From assembly GCA_024305405.1 (NCBI GenBank), contig JAKNDB010000068.1, positions 4,902,001 through 4,966,000 of the forward strand: DNA of 64,000 bases, given 5' to 3'. Of this stretch, positions 13,726 to 27,300 are shown piece after piece. A program made the translations under genes and the position numbers. This DNA comes from Dirofilaria immitis. Its lineage: Eukaryota; Nematoda; Chromadorea; Rhabditida; Onchocercidae. The notes beneath the pieces are model-generated. The model saw nothing but the letters and a program-made list of their open reading frames with translations, was not told the origin of the DNA and searched no databases. Each line of letters opens with the position of its first letter. The first letter of the stretch is position 1.

Positions 13726-14281
13726 GTTCATTCATTTCATTCATTCATTCATTCCATCCATTCGTTCATTCATTTCATTCATTCCATTTCATTTCATTCA
13801 TTTCATTCATTCCATTTCATTTCATTCATTCATTTATTCCATTTCATTTCATTCATTCATTTATTCCATTCATTCATTCATTCCATCCATTCGTTCATTC
13901 ATTTCATTCATTCCATTTCATTTCATTCATTCATTCATTCCATCCATTCGTTCATTCATTTCATTCATTCCATTTCATTTCATTCATTCATTCATTCCAT
14001 TTCATTTCATTCATTCATTTATTCCATTTCATTTCATTCATTCATTTATTCCATTCATTCATTCATTCCATCCATTCGTTCATTCATTTCATTCATTCCA
14101 TTTCATTTCATTCATTCATTCATTCCATCCATTCGTTCATTCATTTCATTCATTCCATCCATTCGATCATTCATTTCATTCATTCCATTTCATTTCATTC
14201 ATTCATTCATTCCATCCATTCGTTCATTCATTTCATTCATTCCATTTCATTTCATTCATTCATTCATTCCATTCATTCATT
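13726..14281 (+). repeat. CATT/CCATT-type satellite with higher-order periods
   Basis: About 555 bp are built almost only from ATTC, TTTC and ATCC words. The marker CCATCCATTCG starts at 13754, 13883, 13940, 14068, 14125, 14155 (with a CGATC variant just after) and 14212. The spacings are 129, 57, 128, 57, 30 and 57 bp. The array is thus a higher-order repeat in which a 57-bp unit alternates with a unit of about 128 bp, with one 30-bp partial unit. It ends shortly before the spacer leading to the propeller gene. Confidence 0.95.
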
Positions 14282-14668
14282 TTTTTCTTTTGTGCTCAGT
14301 CTTTTTTTCTGTTTTCCCGCAGATCTTATTTGATAATTATTTTGTGCAATTATAAACGACAAATTTTGATATTACGCAAAATGTTTAAGTTGTTGAGAAT
14401 AGTAATTTGGGAGGTAAAAACGATTGGAGTTGACTTATTGACCTAAAATTCATTTGTTAGTTGCACAATTTCTGACAAGCATTTTTCAGATTCTCCGAAA
14501 ATTTCTTTCAGATCTTTTAACTTCCTTCTATTTTTACTGAAAGTCGCCACTATAATTGATAATATTATTGTTAGAAGTAATCATATCATAGTTTATTAGT
14601 ACTTAATTTGGAATTTTTATTTTAATTGTTGGCATAGTTTTGATTACGAAATAAGTTTTATTTTCAAA
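14282..14668. other. Spacer/likely promoter of the propeller gene
   Basis: Short AT-rich stretch between the satellite and the ATG at 14669. It should contain the 5' UTR or a trans-splice acceptor of the following gene, but no definite site could be chosen. Confidence 0.4.
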
Positions 14669-17600
14669 ATGATTTTTATGAAGTTAATGAAAATTGAAAT
14701 TTTTAGAAACATGGGTACTATAACTGCAATGATTGTTATTTGCTGTCTGATAATTTCTGCTGCATTAACTGTAGTGATTATTCTAGTAACGATACCAACT
14801 GACATTATCCGTCATGAATTATATTATCCTGAAATATGGGATAATCGAGAAAATATTTATCAAGATGCTCCTTTTCATTTAAATGAAACAGTAACATACA
14901 ATTTGAGAAATGATATATGGCAAAATTCACCAGTGATTTCAGTTATTGATATACTTTTTACTACTACAATACCAACTGTTGATACAACAAAAACAACAAC
15001 AAGTACTGCAGTAACTATTACAACTATTATTGCTAATGCTATTGAAATATCTATGCCTACTTTAAAAAATGATAAGCTATATTATCAATCTTCGATAATC
15101 CATGATACTACAATACCAATAAAAATTCGAAAATCAAATGATAATGAATCATCCGGGAAATCGACTACTGTAAATTTAAGCACTAATATTATTATAACAA
15201 AAAATAAGAAGGTAACATTGAGCAATCGACGATCTATGAAAAAATAATATCCAACGAATCAAATTTTGTTACAAAATCTATTACGCCACGAATTTTACGA
15301 AAAATTTAGCAACGCTAAAGTTGCATCAACATATCGAACAATTACCATTGATTGATAATGATTTCATAAATAGTAAACATGAAAATGAACAAGCGATTCA
15401 AATGGAATTGTTGCGTGAAATAACGTTTCCAAAAGACGTAAAAATGGTAGGATTAGCAATGCAGCAGAAACTTCTTTATGTTGCTACTAGTGATGGACGA
15501 ATTACGGTAATAGATCCAGAAACTAACAAACAGGTATGGTAATATCGTTACAGGTTTGGAAAGAAAATTCAATTGTAAACAAATCTACAGAAATTGATAA
15601 ATTAATCTAATTATCAAAGTTGGATTAATTGCTAAATGATTATGCAATCGTTATTGGAAAGTAATAATTTTATTAAGCAATATATATGTATGAAAACGAC
15701 GATTTATATCTGTAAGATTTTCTCGGGGTTTGCGAAAACTTCAAATTAATGGAAAAAATAGAAATATCTGAAATCATTTATTAATATGATAAATAATAAA
15801 CATAAAGTATTTAGCAACATATTATATTAATAATATGTATCGGTTGTTTTTAAAACAATATGTATTAAGCATTATTTATTATTCAATAGCAGTAATAATT
15901 AGTTAAATAAAATAAAATAAATTAATTTAAAAACAAAGAAAAAATAAGTGATTAATTAATGATATCAAAAACACTTAAATTAATTTAAAAAAACAATTGA
16001 ATTAATTGGAAAAATTCTCATATAAGAAAATAAATTTTTTATTTAAAATTATAATTGTTTTGAGAATAGCATATGCTCGAATCATATCATTTAAAAATTC
16101 AATTTAACTAATTATTACTGCCATTTGAATGATAAATAATATTTAACAATTTAATTTATTACGTTTTGTATTTCAAAAATAATTTGCCATTAATTATGAT
16201 ATATATAATATCATTTATGCTTAGTTAATATTTTTAAAAAGGTTTATTTCTAAATCAACGTATTAGTTAATGTTTAGTTAAAATATTTAAATTATTTTAC
16301 TTTTTCTTGCAAGAAAAAATAGGGAAAAAAGAGGTCAAACGAAGTTCAAAAAAAATAAAATAAACAAAAAAATCGAAAAAGAAAACTTTCGCAAATTTAA
16401 TTTAAAAATTAATAAAATTTTTGAAATTGTAAAATAAATTTTTCTATAATACTAAATAGTAACATGTTTTCTTCAGGTCAATATGATTAACATTAACGGT
16501 AAAATAAATCGAGTGACAGTAACCCAAAATGGTGATATCATTGTCCTAAATGGTAGTAATTTGATATTGTATCGAAATACCGAGAAATATCGGGAAATCG
16601 ATTTACCTGTAGTCGGTAAAAGCTTATCTGCCTTTAAAAACGAGGTTATTTTATTTTAGATTTTTATTTTATTCTCAATTATTTGCACATTCATTTTTTA
16701 TTTAGTATATAAAATTCAAGTTGCAAACACTTATATATTTGCAAAACTAACTTATCCTAAGTAAATAATATAATAATTAAATATTAAATGGATACTAGTG
16801 CAATTGCATAATATCGTTAAGGAAGAATTCAAATTCATAAACTTAAATTCGAATAAAAATTCAAAATTTGTGCGATAAAAAAATGATTTTAAAAATAATT
16901 AAATAAAACATTTTTTAAAAAAAGGCAAAATGAATGATTCTAAAATTTATTTATTATTTAAAGGAATAAAAATTAAAGCTAGAAAATAGCAATTTAAATA
17001 ATTGAACTTAAAAATATTCATATGAAAGATAATAATATTTTAAATGTTGCCCCAAGCAATTTCAAATTATCAATTTAAGCATTCAAAAAAATTTAAGTAA
17101 TGTAAGCAAATATTTGGTTAATTTGATATCAAAATACTTGGCTATTTAATTCATTTTAATTTTTGCTAATTTTGCATTTTTTTGAATAAAAGTTTTAGAT
17201 AGGCTTGGAACAAATCATTACGCTTGGCCGAAGTAATGATGTATTGTTTGTATTTACAAATGATTTAAAGCCAATCGATGAAATATATTATAAAAATGAT
17301 GCCAAAGAGACATGCAATTTTGCCATTTTATATCAAAATATTATTATATAAGTTGTCAAAGTGCTATTTTGCAACTTTCCGAAGTTTGTTTTATTTTAAT
17401 TTTTCAATTTTTTAGATAATTAATTTGATTAAAATGAATTTAATTGTTTCTAAATTTATAATTAAGTTAAGGCCAGCTAAATTGGTTATTATCATAAGAT
17501 TTCTTCCAAAAATATTAAATACTCAATCATATCCAATAATTTCTACTACATTGAATATTTAGAACACTTCCGGTATTTTAATAATTTCACAAAAAGAAAT

Positions 17601-18386
17601 ATGAATTTTAAGATTTAAATCTTTTCATTGAATATTTTTATTTTTTCAAAATTTTAAAATTTAAATTCGCTCCTTAAAAAAATTGATATAATTTGGAATA
17701 ACTTTCTAAATTCTATTCTCAAGTCATTCCAAAATTTAGGATTATTTAAATTATTGAATTATCAGATTATCCTATTATTATTATTATTATAAAGTCTATC
17801 CCAAATATTTTTTAATTTTTTCAATATTCAGGATGGTGAAATTAAGAAAATAATCGGTATCAATAATGGAACTTTTTCACTCGGTATAACAATTGATGAT
17901 CAAGCTCGAATAATTGCAATTGTTAGGGTCAACCACTTTTGCGAATTTTTCAGGTCAATTTTGATGCTCTTCAATTTTGTCGAAGTAGAATTGTTAGGGA
18001 GGGAAAAAATTTTGAATTAAATTGTAAAATTAGTTTTACTTTTTGAAATTTATTACAAATTGTAAAAAATGTTTCGAACGATTATCGTAGAAATAATTAG
18101 AAATTCTATTTATCATTAATGCTAATTACTTCCATTTAAATGGATAATTTACTAATATATCCAATTTAATCGTTTACTTATTTAGGATGGTAAATTGCGA
18201 TATAATCTATCTGCGATATCTACTGAAGAAATATCGGCAATTTGGTCGGAAGTTCTTTATGAAAATGGTCGATTGCATGTGGTGGATTATCTGACGAGTA
18301 AACTAAAACTTTTCGCTATCCGATCGGTAGCAATGAGAATGATGCGTAACATTCACAATCTGTCAACTGATCAAAGGTCAAGATGA
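14669..18386 (+). CDS. Predicted type II membrane protein with beta-propeller-like ectodomain
   Basis: I do not recognise a named orthologue. The first exon (ATG 14669) gives a short cytoplasmic tail, one hydrophobic span at about residues 16-41, and then a Thr/Ser-rich stalk with potential N-glycosylation sites, with no Cys after the span. Later exons carry repeated DG-x-I/L-x-V strands (for example VATSDGRITVID, TQNGDIIVLN) like the blades of NHL or LDL-receptor-type propellers. Proposed exons are 14669-15211, about 15321-15533, 16477-16644, 17199 to at most 17346, 17832-17927 and 18186-18386 (TGA). Most junctions are phase 0. Two are uncertain: the first intron, because the frame changes and the acceptor near 15309 or 15320 is weak, and the donor of the fourth exon, because no good GT precedes the in-frame TAA at about 17347. 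AATAAA follows at 18565. A pseudogene or a wrong exon choice cannot be excluded. Confidence 0.6.
15534..16476 (+). other. Intron of the propeller gene
   Basis: Bounded by donor GTATGG after CAG at 15533 and acceptor TTCAG at 16475-16476, both in phase 0. Very AT-rich, with no other feature seen. Confidence 0.75.
16645..17198 (+). other. Intron of the propeller gene
   Basis: Donor GTTATT (a weak match to consensus) at 16645 and acceptor TTTTAG at 17197-17198. AT-rich and otherwise featureless. Confidence 0.6.
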
Positions 18387-21308
18387 TAGGGTCATCATAT
18401 CAACAGCGTCATTCTTCTCGCCTTTTTATATAGGACATTATTGAAGTGCAAAGAATGAATAGCTCTTGTTATTTTAGGCTTTAATTAATTATTTGCCAAA
18501 ATTAGTATGCCAATTAAAATGTATTTCTCGAAAAATTGACTAAAAATTTGAACAAAATTTTTAAAATAAATAAATGCAAATAGTTTATAAACTTTTTTCT
18601 CAATGTTATAATTTCAAGGATGTGAAAAGTAATCCCTCAGATATTCCAAGAAATATCAGGTATTCCTTTTATCAAGAACAAAATTTGATAAATTTATTGA
18701 CAATGATTTTTTTATTGAGAACAAAAAAAATCATAAAATTTTTCTTTTAATTTAAATTATTATCCTATTCTTAAAAGTTTTTCAATTGTAAGTTGATAAG
18801 AATAATTTAATATATTTTATCATTCTAAAATGTCTTTTCATAGTTCTCATTTTCATGCTTAAATTAAATTAACGGTTAAGTAATTTTTCCAAAAATTTCC
18901 TTTTCTGTTGTTGTATCAATTAAATGATTAATGTTTTGAATTAATTGTTAATTAAACTTTTGCATAAAATTTGCTTAAATTTCTTCGTTCCTATTTAAAA
19001 CATTTTTTCCCAAACTTTTTTTAAAGTTTCATCTTTTAATTTCCGAGAACTTTTATTGTTTTTTGTTATTAATTATTTTTTGTTAGTTATATTAATTTTT
19101 TCTTTCACATATATTTATAATTCTTGATGAAAATTTCTATTATTTTGTTTAAAACTTCTCCTATTTATTTCATATTAGTAGAAAATTTATGTGACATTTT
19201 TATTATGTTTAAATTATTTAAATTTTAATTATTATAATTCATGCTATATTTGTTATTTCATAATTCTTCGTAAAAGTATTCAATTTCTATAATCTATTTT
19301 ATCGACTAATTTAATTAAATTTCAAGACAATTTCAAAAGGTATTTCAAAAGTAAAAAAAAATTCCATATTTTAGCTTTTCAAATATTTCATATTTATCGA
19401 TAAAAATTATGATTTTTGATGAAAATTTGGAGCAAACAAAAATTTCTTTTTAAAATAATTTGAATTTCTATCAAATAAATTTTAAAAATTCAATTTTTGT
19501 CAATAATTATTGAATATTAATTAATCAATTATCTTTTTCTTTATATACCAAAATAAGTCAAGTATACAGGATAAACTTGTCCGCTTTTCCCAATTATCGC
19601 AAATTAACTGAAATTCGGGATTAACTTTTCCCTACTCTTTTTCATCGTATCATCTTGATATGTGTACATTTCATACTGTCATTGCTAAGTAATATGTAAA
19701 TAAATATTCTTCGATGCTTTTCAGTATCGTTGAAATGTTCAGCTTTAATCTAAGGTAAATATAGAAGCTAAATGAAAATAATTATTGCGATCAGCATGAT
19801 ATTGCCATGTTTTCGTTCTCGGAAAATATTCTCGAAATATCGGAAAAAGACAAAGAGAAGGAAGCAAACGATAAAATCGAGGAAATAATACTGAAAGCGA
19901 TCCGATGAGAAAACATAAAATTTATCTAAAAATAAGTTGACAAATTATACGCCTTTTTACCGATTGACTGCAGCAATATGCTGATATTATATTAAAGAAT
20001 CGGTCTAACTTTGATTTGGCTCAATTCATTTTTTCCCATTTTTAAGCCATACTTGGCTTGCGCAATAACATAACTGCTCCAACTACCTTCCATCATTGTC
20101 TACTGATCGAATTGATCAGTCCGGTAAATAAAACAATAATTTATTTGCTCACATCTGTGTCGAATAATATCATCGCACATCTAGATATTTGTTTATTTAA
20201 ATATTTAATAATGTTCTATAATGCCTTATATAATTTATAAAATATCCCTGTCCTGGCTTGTTATCAATATCATATATCACTATATATCCATCTTATTATT
20301 CATTTGTTGATAATAAATAAATGATCAAAAATCTATTAGTCTATCAATATTTGTTCGTTCGTTATATTCAATAAATAAGAAAACAGCATATTTCTTGCTA
20401 ATTTTTTTCATCTTTTTTCGCCCAAATATTTTTCAAATTTATGATCGCAAAACTTTTTCCCATTTTAAAGATTTGCATAGATTTCAGGTCATTGAATTAA
20501 ATTTCAAATTTTAAAGGTTGAATTTGATAATATATTTCGAAATTTGACACCACTAAAAATCTGTTTCATTAAAAAAATTAAGTATAAATCGAAATTTTTT
20601 TAAACAGTAATGAAATATTAACTGTTTCATAAAGCGACAATATGGATATGACCATTTCATCGTTATTTTCATTTATATTACTTTACGATACTGCGAAGTA
20701 ATTTCGAATGGCTCGTGTCGGATATTGATCTATTTGATTTGTTATTGGGTGGGGTAGAGTTAGAAATGATCAGGAAGGATATGCGTGAATTTTCATGTAT
20801 TCGCTTTTCACTTCTCTGTGACAGAAATATAAGAATCTGAAACATGTCTTACATTTCACGTATTTACGAAAAAATCAAGAAGCACATTTCACATTTCGCA
20901 CGTTTACTATTCTAAAAGTCCGTTTTATTTTTTTGCAGAAACACATTTGCAATTAGAAGATGGAAGATGATACTCAAAAATTTATGCTATGGGAATCAAA
21001 AATGAGAGTGACAGAGATATTTTATATTGTTATAATTCTTTATTTTACATGTTATGTTCAGTATCACACATTAAATCAATAGTACTATTTGAATATACAT
21101 TAAATTAATAATACTATTTCAATATACTTTGCAATGCGTTTGCTCACATTTATATTCGATTTATATATTTATGCAATTCTTTCTTTTGCGTTATTTCGGT
21201 AGTGTGACATTGCTATTAAATGGAGTTGATATCAAATAGAAAAAATGAGTTACTAATCACATAATCATGCCAGGATCTGTTTATATATGTTTTGTTAATT
21301 TCTAGGTC
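18387..21308. other. Intergenic spacer before HGH1
   Basis: The first about 190 bases are probably the 3' UTR of the propeller gene (AATAAA at 18565-18570). The rest is AT-rich with no supported gene. The acceptor-like TTTCTAG at 21299-21305, four bases before the HGH1 ATG, could be a trans-splicing or intron acceptor. Confidence 0.5.
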
Positions 21309-24300
21309 ATGAAGGAACATGAAATATCACCAAAACTTATTAAAGAATTGGTACACTTTCTTTCGCCGAATACACGTCGCGATTTACGACAGCAAGTATT
21401 GGATTATATTACTGGCCTTTCTGCGTCTAATCAGTTTGGTGTGATATTTCAGGTTTAGCTTTCATGATGTTTTTTTCTTTTTTGCAACAAGTAGATAAGC
21501 TTTCTACTTATAATTTATTGAGTGCATATTTGATAACAGTATCATGAATCTTTTTCGGATGGCAGATATGCTCATTTTGCAGTTTGCCAAACTATTTGAA
21601 ACTGCTAGAATTCTGTAAAACCAAGAATTACTCATTTCTTGCTATGATGCAAGAGTAGAAGACTCTTTGGCCGTGGATTAGTCACTAGTTGAAAATCCAA
21701 ATACCGAAAGATATATACTTGATTGCATTATTATTATTTAAATTTTCATGATTTTCTGTGCAACCAGTAGTACTATCATTGGTTTTTTTTAAATTTTCGA
21801 GTAATAGTAGTTTAAAGATTAGTCAAGTTTTCTAAAATTAAATTGGCCGGGAAGTATATATAGTTATTAATAAAGTCAACATCTTATTTGCATATCTAAA
21901 TAATGATGAGGTAATTACTGACAATTGCATCAATAAGATGAATATTATATTCATTGACATAAATTGCGTTATTAATCAAATAACCATTATTAGGAAACTT
22001 GATTCATCTTTTTGATCATTAGTGAAATCTTAATAAAAGATAACCTACTAATAAGGTTTATATATCCGAATATTTTATTATTCATTTGTTCAAAAAGCAA
22101 AAAGAAAAATTATATCCAGTGACTCGAGTCGCTGTGAATTTTTTTGCAGGCAAACGATTTTTTCTTAGGACGATCACTCTGTCGATTAATTTGCGAAGAT
22201 AATACAAATGAGAATGATATATTCCTGCATTGATTAATGCAACTGCTGCCGATGTAGTGTGTGCCGAACATATAATCAATAACATCGAACTTATTCAACG
22301 ATGTATAGAATATTGCCGGGATGATAATGAACAGTATTCATTGAATGCTGCAAAACTTTTATCCAATTTATCTTTACGTTTCCCGGACAGAGTCTGTTTT
22401 TTATATTCATTCATATTATAATCATAGTTTTTATCTTTATCTAGCGATATCATAGTTTTTGTCTTTGATGCACTGAATATTATTTTGAATTGATATATTT
22501 TCTGGAGTCTTAGGAAGTTGCGATCACTTTTGTTGTTCTCTAAAGATGAGATAATTTAGCTTGATTGTGGCATTATACCGATAGATAAATTAATTCGCTT
22601 CGAAAAAAAATTTTTTTGTGAAGCGAATTAATAATTCATATCGTTTATATATTTCAAAACAAATACTATATACAAAATATTTTTGGCTTTCTCGGACAAA
22701 TTTTATTTGACTGAAAAGGTTTAAGTTTGTAAGATTTCATTCTTTAGCCGGTAGATTTTGCTTATTTTTTATTTTTATTTTTAAAATGATACTTTGTAAG
22801 TGAAGAAAAACAAGATGAATAAATTTAACAAACGAATAAAGTTTTAAGTGAAAAACAAAAATCGTAATGAAGTATATGTCAATCTATTAAATTAATAACA
22901 TGTCTTGTTTATTTTTCTTTTTATTATCAATACTTATTCTAGTACATTTTTTAATAGTAAATGAGGTCGGGATAGTATCGAATACTATGAGTCTTTCTCC
23001 AAAAGATACGGTTGAAATTTCATTTGAACCATGCGTTGTTAGATCGTTGGTTATTTCTAAAAATTTCATTCATTTTCAACTGTTTCTAAATCGTTCACTT
23101 CTATTTTTTCCAATGTTTCAGTTATACGATGCTTTAATGAAAGACTGGAAGAATATTGTTGCTGATATAATAGGTAAGCTTTTTCTTTGAATTTATTTTC
23201 AACAGATATTATAGTGAATAATTTTAATTCATGATTAATTTGCAAATTTGATTATGGGTTTTGTGGTTGTCTCAATATTTATTTGCCAGAAGATTTTCAG
23301 AAAAATTGAATGATTCAACATCATACGGAAATATCGGTTATCTCGGTTATATTCTTGTAAATCTTACTTCAATTGCAAACATCCGCTGTATATTATGTGA
23401 AAAGTTTATTCGACAACTGTTACCATTAGTGGATTGCAATACAAGATCCGAAAGATGTCTAATTGCAATTGATATCTTGCGAAATTTGTGTTTTGAAAGC
23501 AGTAAGTATTTCAGATTAGTTTTATTCTGGATTACATCATAAGTTCAGTATAGAAAAAGTTGCATTCGGGAATATAAGATTTGTGCCATGAAAGCTGAAA
23601 TTGAAATATGAAAGAAATGTCGTTCTTTTTTCATTCATTGACTTGATAGATTCTGATTTTTTGCTGCATATTCAAAAAAATATGAGCAAAAGGAATGCTA
23701 CATAAATATTCAAAAGTGTCAAGAGAGAAAGCAAAGAAGGAGCTTTCTCATTCTACTAAATAAAATATTGTCTTTCGTCTGGATAAATCCAAATTTGATA
23801 AAAATATAATAATTTCTAGTGGAGCAAAATTATTATTATTACAAATTTTTTCTTTGCTACATTTATATCTTTTATTTTTAATCTTTTGAAAACTTTGGTG
23901 AAATTTTCTCTCCTTTTTTCCAATGAAGAAATATGCGTGATTCAAGTGGCGGTGTTTGTAAAAGCTGATAAGGTTGTTGTATCAAGTTATCAGTAAGAAG
24001 CGGTACGTTGAAGCGTTTTGCTTACACGGCAAGCATAAGAAACATCAAATAGGTTACCGCCAAGAGAGCATCTAAGCCGATTATATCATTTGGAATATTC
24101 ATATTCATTTGATGGCATCTATCATCTCACTTCAATTTTTGTTTGTTCGTTGTGAAAGTGAAAATTTTTTGCATTATTTGCTTAAATGCAGAGATTTTAT
24201 CTGAGCTGCAAAAACAACGCCAAGAATTGAGTTTTTCTTTTCACTCAATAAAATTCTTTCCAATTTTTACAAAAGAGATATGATTCAAAAATTTCGAATT

Positions 24301-27300
24301 CCTCAGCATCAGATAACTGTTATGCATTGTGTGGAACTTGTTTATCATTTGGATAGCAGAGAAAAAGTTCTGTATATAAAAATCATTAAGTCATTAATAA
24401 CAGAAACTTAACATCCGATGTACTGTTGATTAGTATTAATTTTTTTCTTTTTTGGCTGGTAGCAGAATTTAACTTTTACTATTTTTTATCGAATGTTCAT
24501 TATAACGAGCAAATGTCTTTAACAGTTCATTTCACATCGTCGTATGTGTAATTTTCTTTAGGGACAACTTCCGGAATTACTATTCAATAAAATAGTTTTT
24601 GTAAAATATTACCAAAACTTTATTGCGCATTACATACTCCCTGGATGATTTATATAGAACCGTTCAAAAAATTTTTTTATATAACAATTATAAGTGTGTA
24701 CTTTATTCTTTATTCTGTACAATTCCATGACATTTTTGAAATTAGTGTCTTAATATAAGAGTAAATGAAATATGACGTTGATTTTTTTCTTCCTGCTTAG
24801 ACTTCATTGCCAGTCTATAACTGATAAGATATCAATTCAGATAAAAATGCTAATATCATAATATTATCCCATAAAAAATGCTTTAATGAGAAGGAAAAGA
24901 AGATTATTTCTAATTTTATTTAAGAGAAAAAGATTACAGTAATGGAGAAAATGGATGAGAAAGAGTTGATGTAAGGTGAAAAGAGATATGATATTAGCAA
25001 GAAATGGTACTGTAGCATCTTAACATTTGTATAGCTAAATATTAGTATAACAACAGTAGGAAAGGAAAAAGGATAGAAGAACAGGAAAGCTTAAAGAGAG
25101 ATTATAGATGGTTTAGAATGTGCCAAATGTAAGTACCAAGTAAATGTCTTGAATGAAGGTGAAAGTTGATTTTCTTTTATTTATAAATAGATTATCTCGC
25201 AGAATAGTTTAATGAGGTCTCGATTCAATACGATCATACTCTTGACCTTTACTTGAAGCGTCTGTAATGATCTTAATTGCTTCAGTAGCTTAATTTGAAT
25301 TTCTTGAACATTTCAAGAACTAGTTGTATAGATCTAGAACGGGAGGGAAAGCAAACATCGTGGGTATTAAATTTCATGCAAATTTTGATATTGATAGTTG
25401 GTTTAAGATAAAATCGGTATTACAGGCAAGAATTCTTCATTTTCTAGTAGTACTCTCTCTTTTGTCACTTCATTGATCGAGAATTTGCGAAGACAGAAAC
25501 GAAAGGATAGAAAAACAATAGAAAATTGATAAGCTATAGAACTTAGACTGGTAGTTATTAAATAAATGTAAGAAAAATAAATTTGATCAAATTTGAATGA
25601 ACAACTTTTTTATCATATCAATATTTAGATAGATGACTAAGTTTAAAAAAAATTTCAATGCAATTTTTAGAGTGAAGACCTTGGAGATTCCTACACTCAA
25701 AATTTTTGGAGGTATCTCTATGAAAATTTTTTGGAAAAGTTATTTCTAGATGAAACACCGGAAATATCATTTACTCGCAAATTATGCGTATCGGACAGCG
25801 TTTCGTAAAATATGTTGAAAACAGAGTGATAAAGACCAGAAAAACAAACATGCTTTTATTTTTTATTTTCTAAATTTCTGAAATGATGACTAAATTCCGT
25901 TGCAATGCATCGATCAAATTTCTGGTGACACTGAAATTCAAATTTTCGTATTGCTCGATGGAAATCCTATGTGAAAATAAGAGATAAACTTCCTTTTTGA
26001 ATTTAACGAGATTTCTTTACTGTTTTCATTATTTAATAACGAAAACAAGTAGGCGAGAATGCATTTCTTAATCAATTTTTTTTTAATTTTTAAATTAAAT
26101 ATTGAATAAATGAAGTAACAATTTTAGAGTAATGAAATATTGTTGAAACTTTTTTCTCAGGGAAGTGAAGCGGAAGGCATTCAATAAAGCAAACTACATA
26201 TTTACTCTTATTTCTTCATCTTCTGTATCCAATTTTTATTAGTATATTCTAGGTGTCACTTATTTCTCTATCCTTATATCTGAGTCTGAGGGTGACGTTT
26301 TTAAATTGCATTATTAGATTATTTTTATACAAGATGAACAATACTTCGCTAAATAATGACGTACTAATGGCAAATTAATTCAGTGATTAGTTTTAATGTA
26401 AGTAGAATCTTTATTGTTGATATTATTAAATAAGAGATGAGTTTTAAATGATTTGCACGAATGTATTGTTTTTTTATATTTCTTTGTTTGATAAATCCTA
26501 AGTATTCTTTCTAATTATATTTGAATAAACCGAGACGGACTTTGAGATATATTGAGTTAATATGACTGCTGATTGCTATTTCATTTATAAATAAGAATCC
26601 TAACTGTGTAGAATTTGTTTTTCTAAATTAGCTTATCTTTAATGCATTGCTTTCGATAAGATACTGAGACATTTTTGGATTACGACTTAGTAGTAATTGT
26701 TTCAGGTAAACAAATGCGGAAATTCTATTTCTTGTATTCGAAAGACCAATAGTTAGTTTTATTTATTATAGATTCGGTAGAATGATAAAGCATTTGTTAA
26801 CTTTAAGATATCGTTCATTTAACAAATCTTGTGAATTTTTCATTAGCAGATGAATTTTTCAGTTAATTTATCAAATATCATAACATAATAAATCACCGAA
26901 AGCATATCCATCGTGGCCCTCTGATTTAGAGCTTAGTTGTAATTCAACTTATTCTTTACTATCTCTTCAAGTATTGTTTCTCTTTGACAACGACTAATTG
27001 CTCGTTAGCATTAGCAAGCTCAAAATGGAATGTAATTTAATTACCATAATATGAATTGTCATTTACTTTAATTTCTAAGTGTTTTGTTGGTTACATAAAT
27101 GTTTACTGTACCACAAGTAATTTAGGCTCTTTATACTTCAGAGATTGTTCAGTCAAAATTTATTATTGTCAATAAGGTATTGACATTATGCTGAATGATT
27201 TAATTCCACTGATAAATTCAGAAAAATAATTTATCAATAATTTTTTAGATTTTTTTACATATTAAAAAATTATTTGCTAAAACTGTGCACTATCTTATCA

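Noticed and set aside
22900..23190. 96-codon + frame with a hydrophobic N-terminus
   Set aside because: Most of it is HGH1 intron 2; only its last part is the real HGH1 exon 3, read in the same frame.
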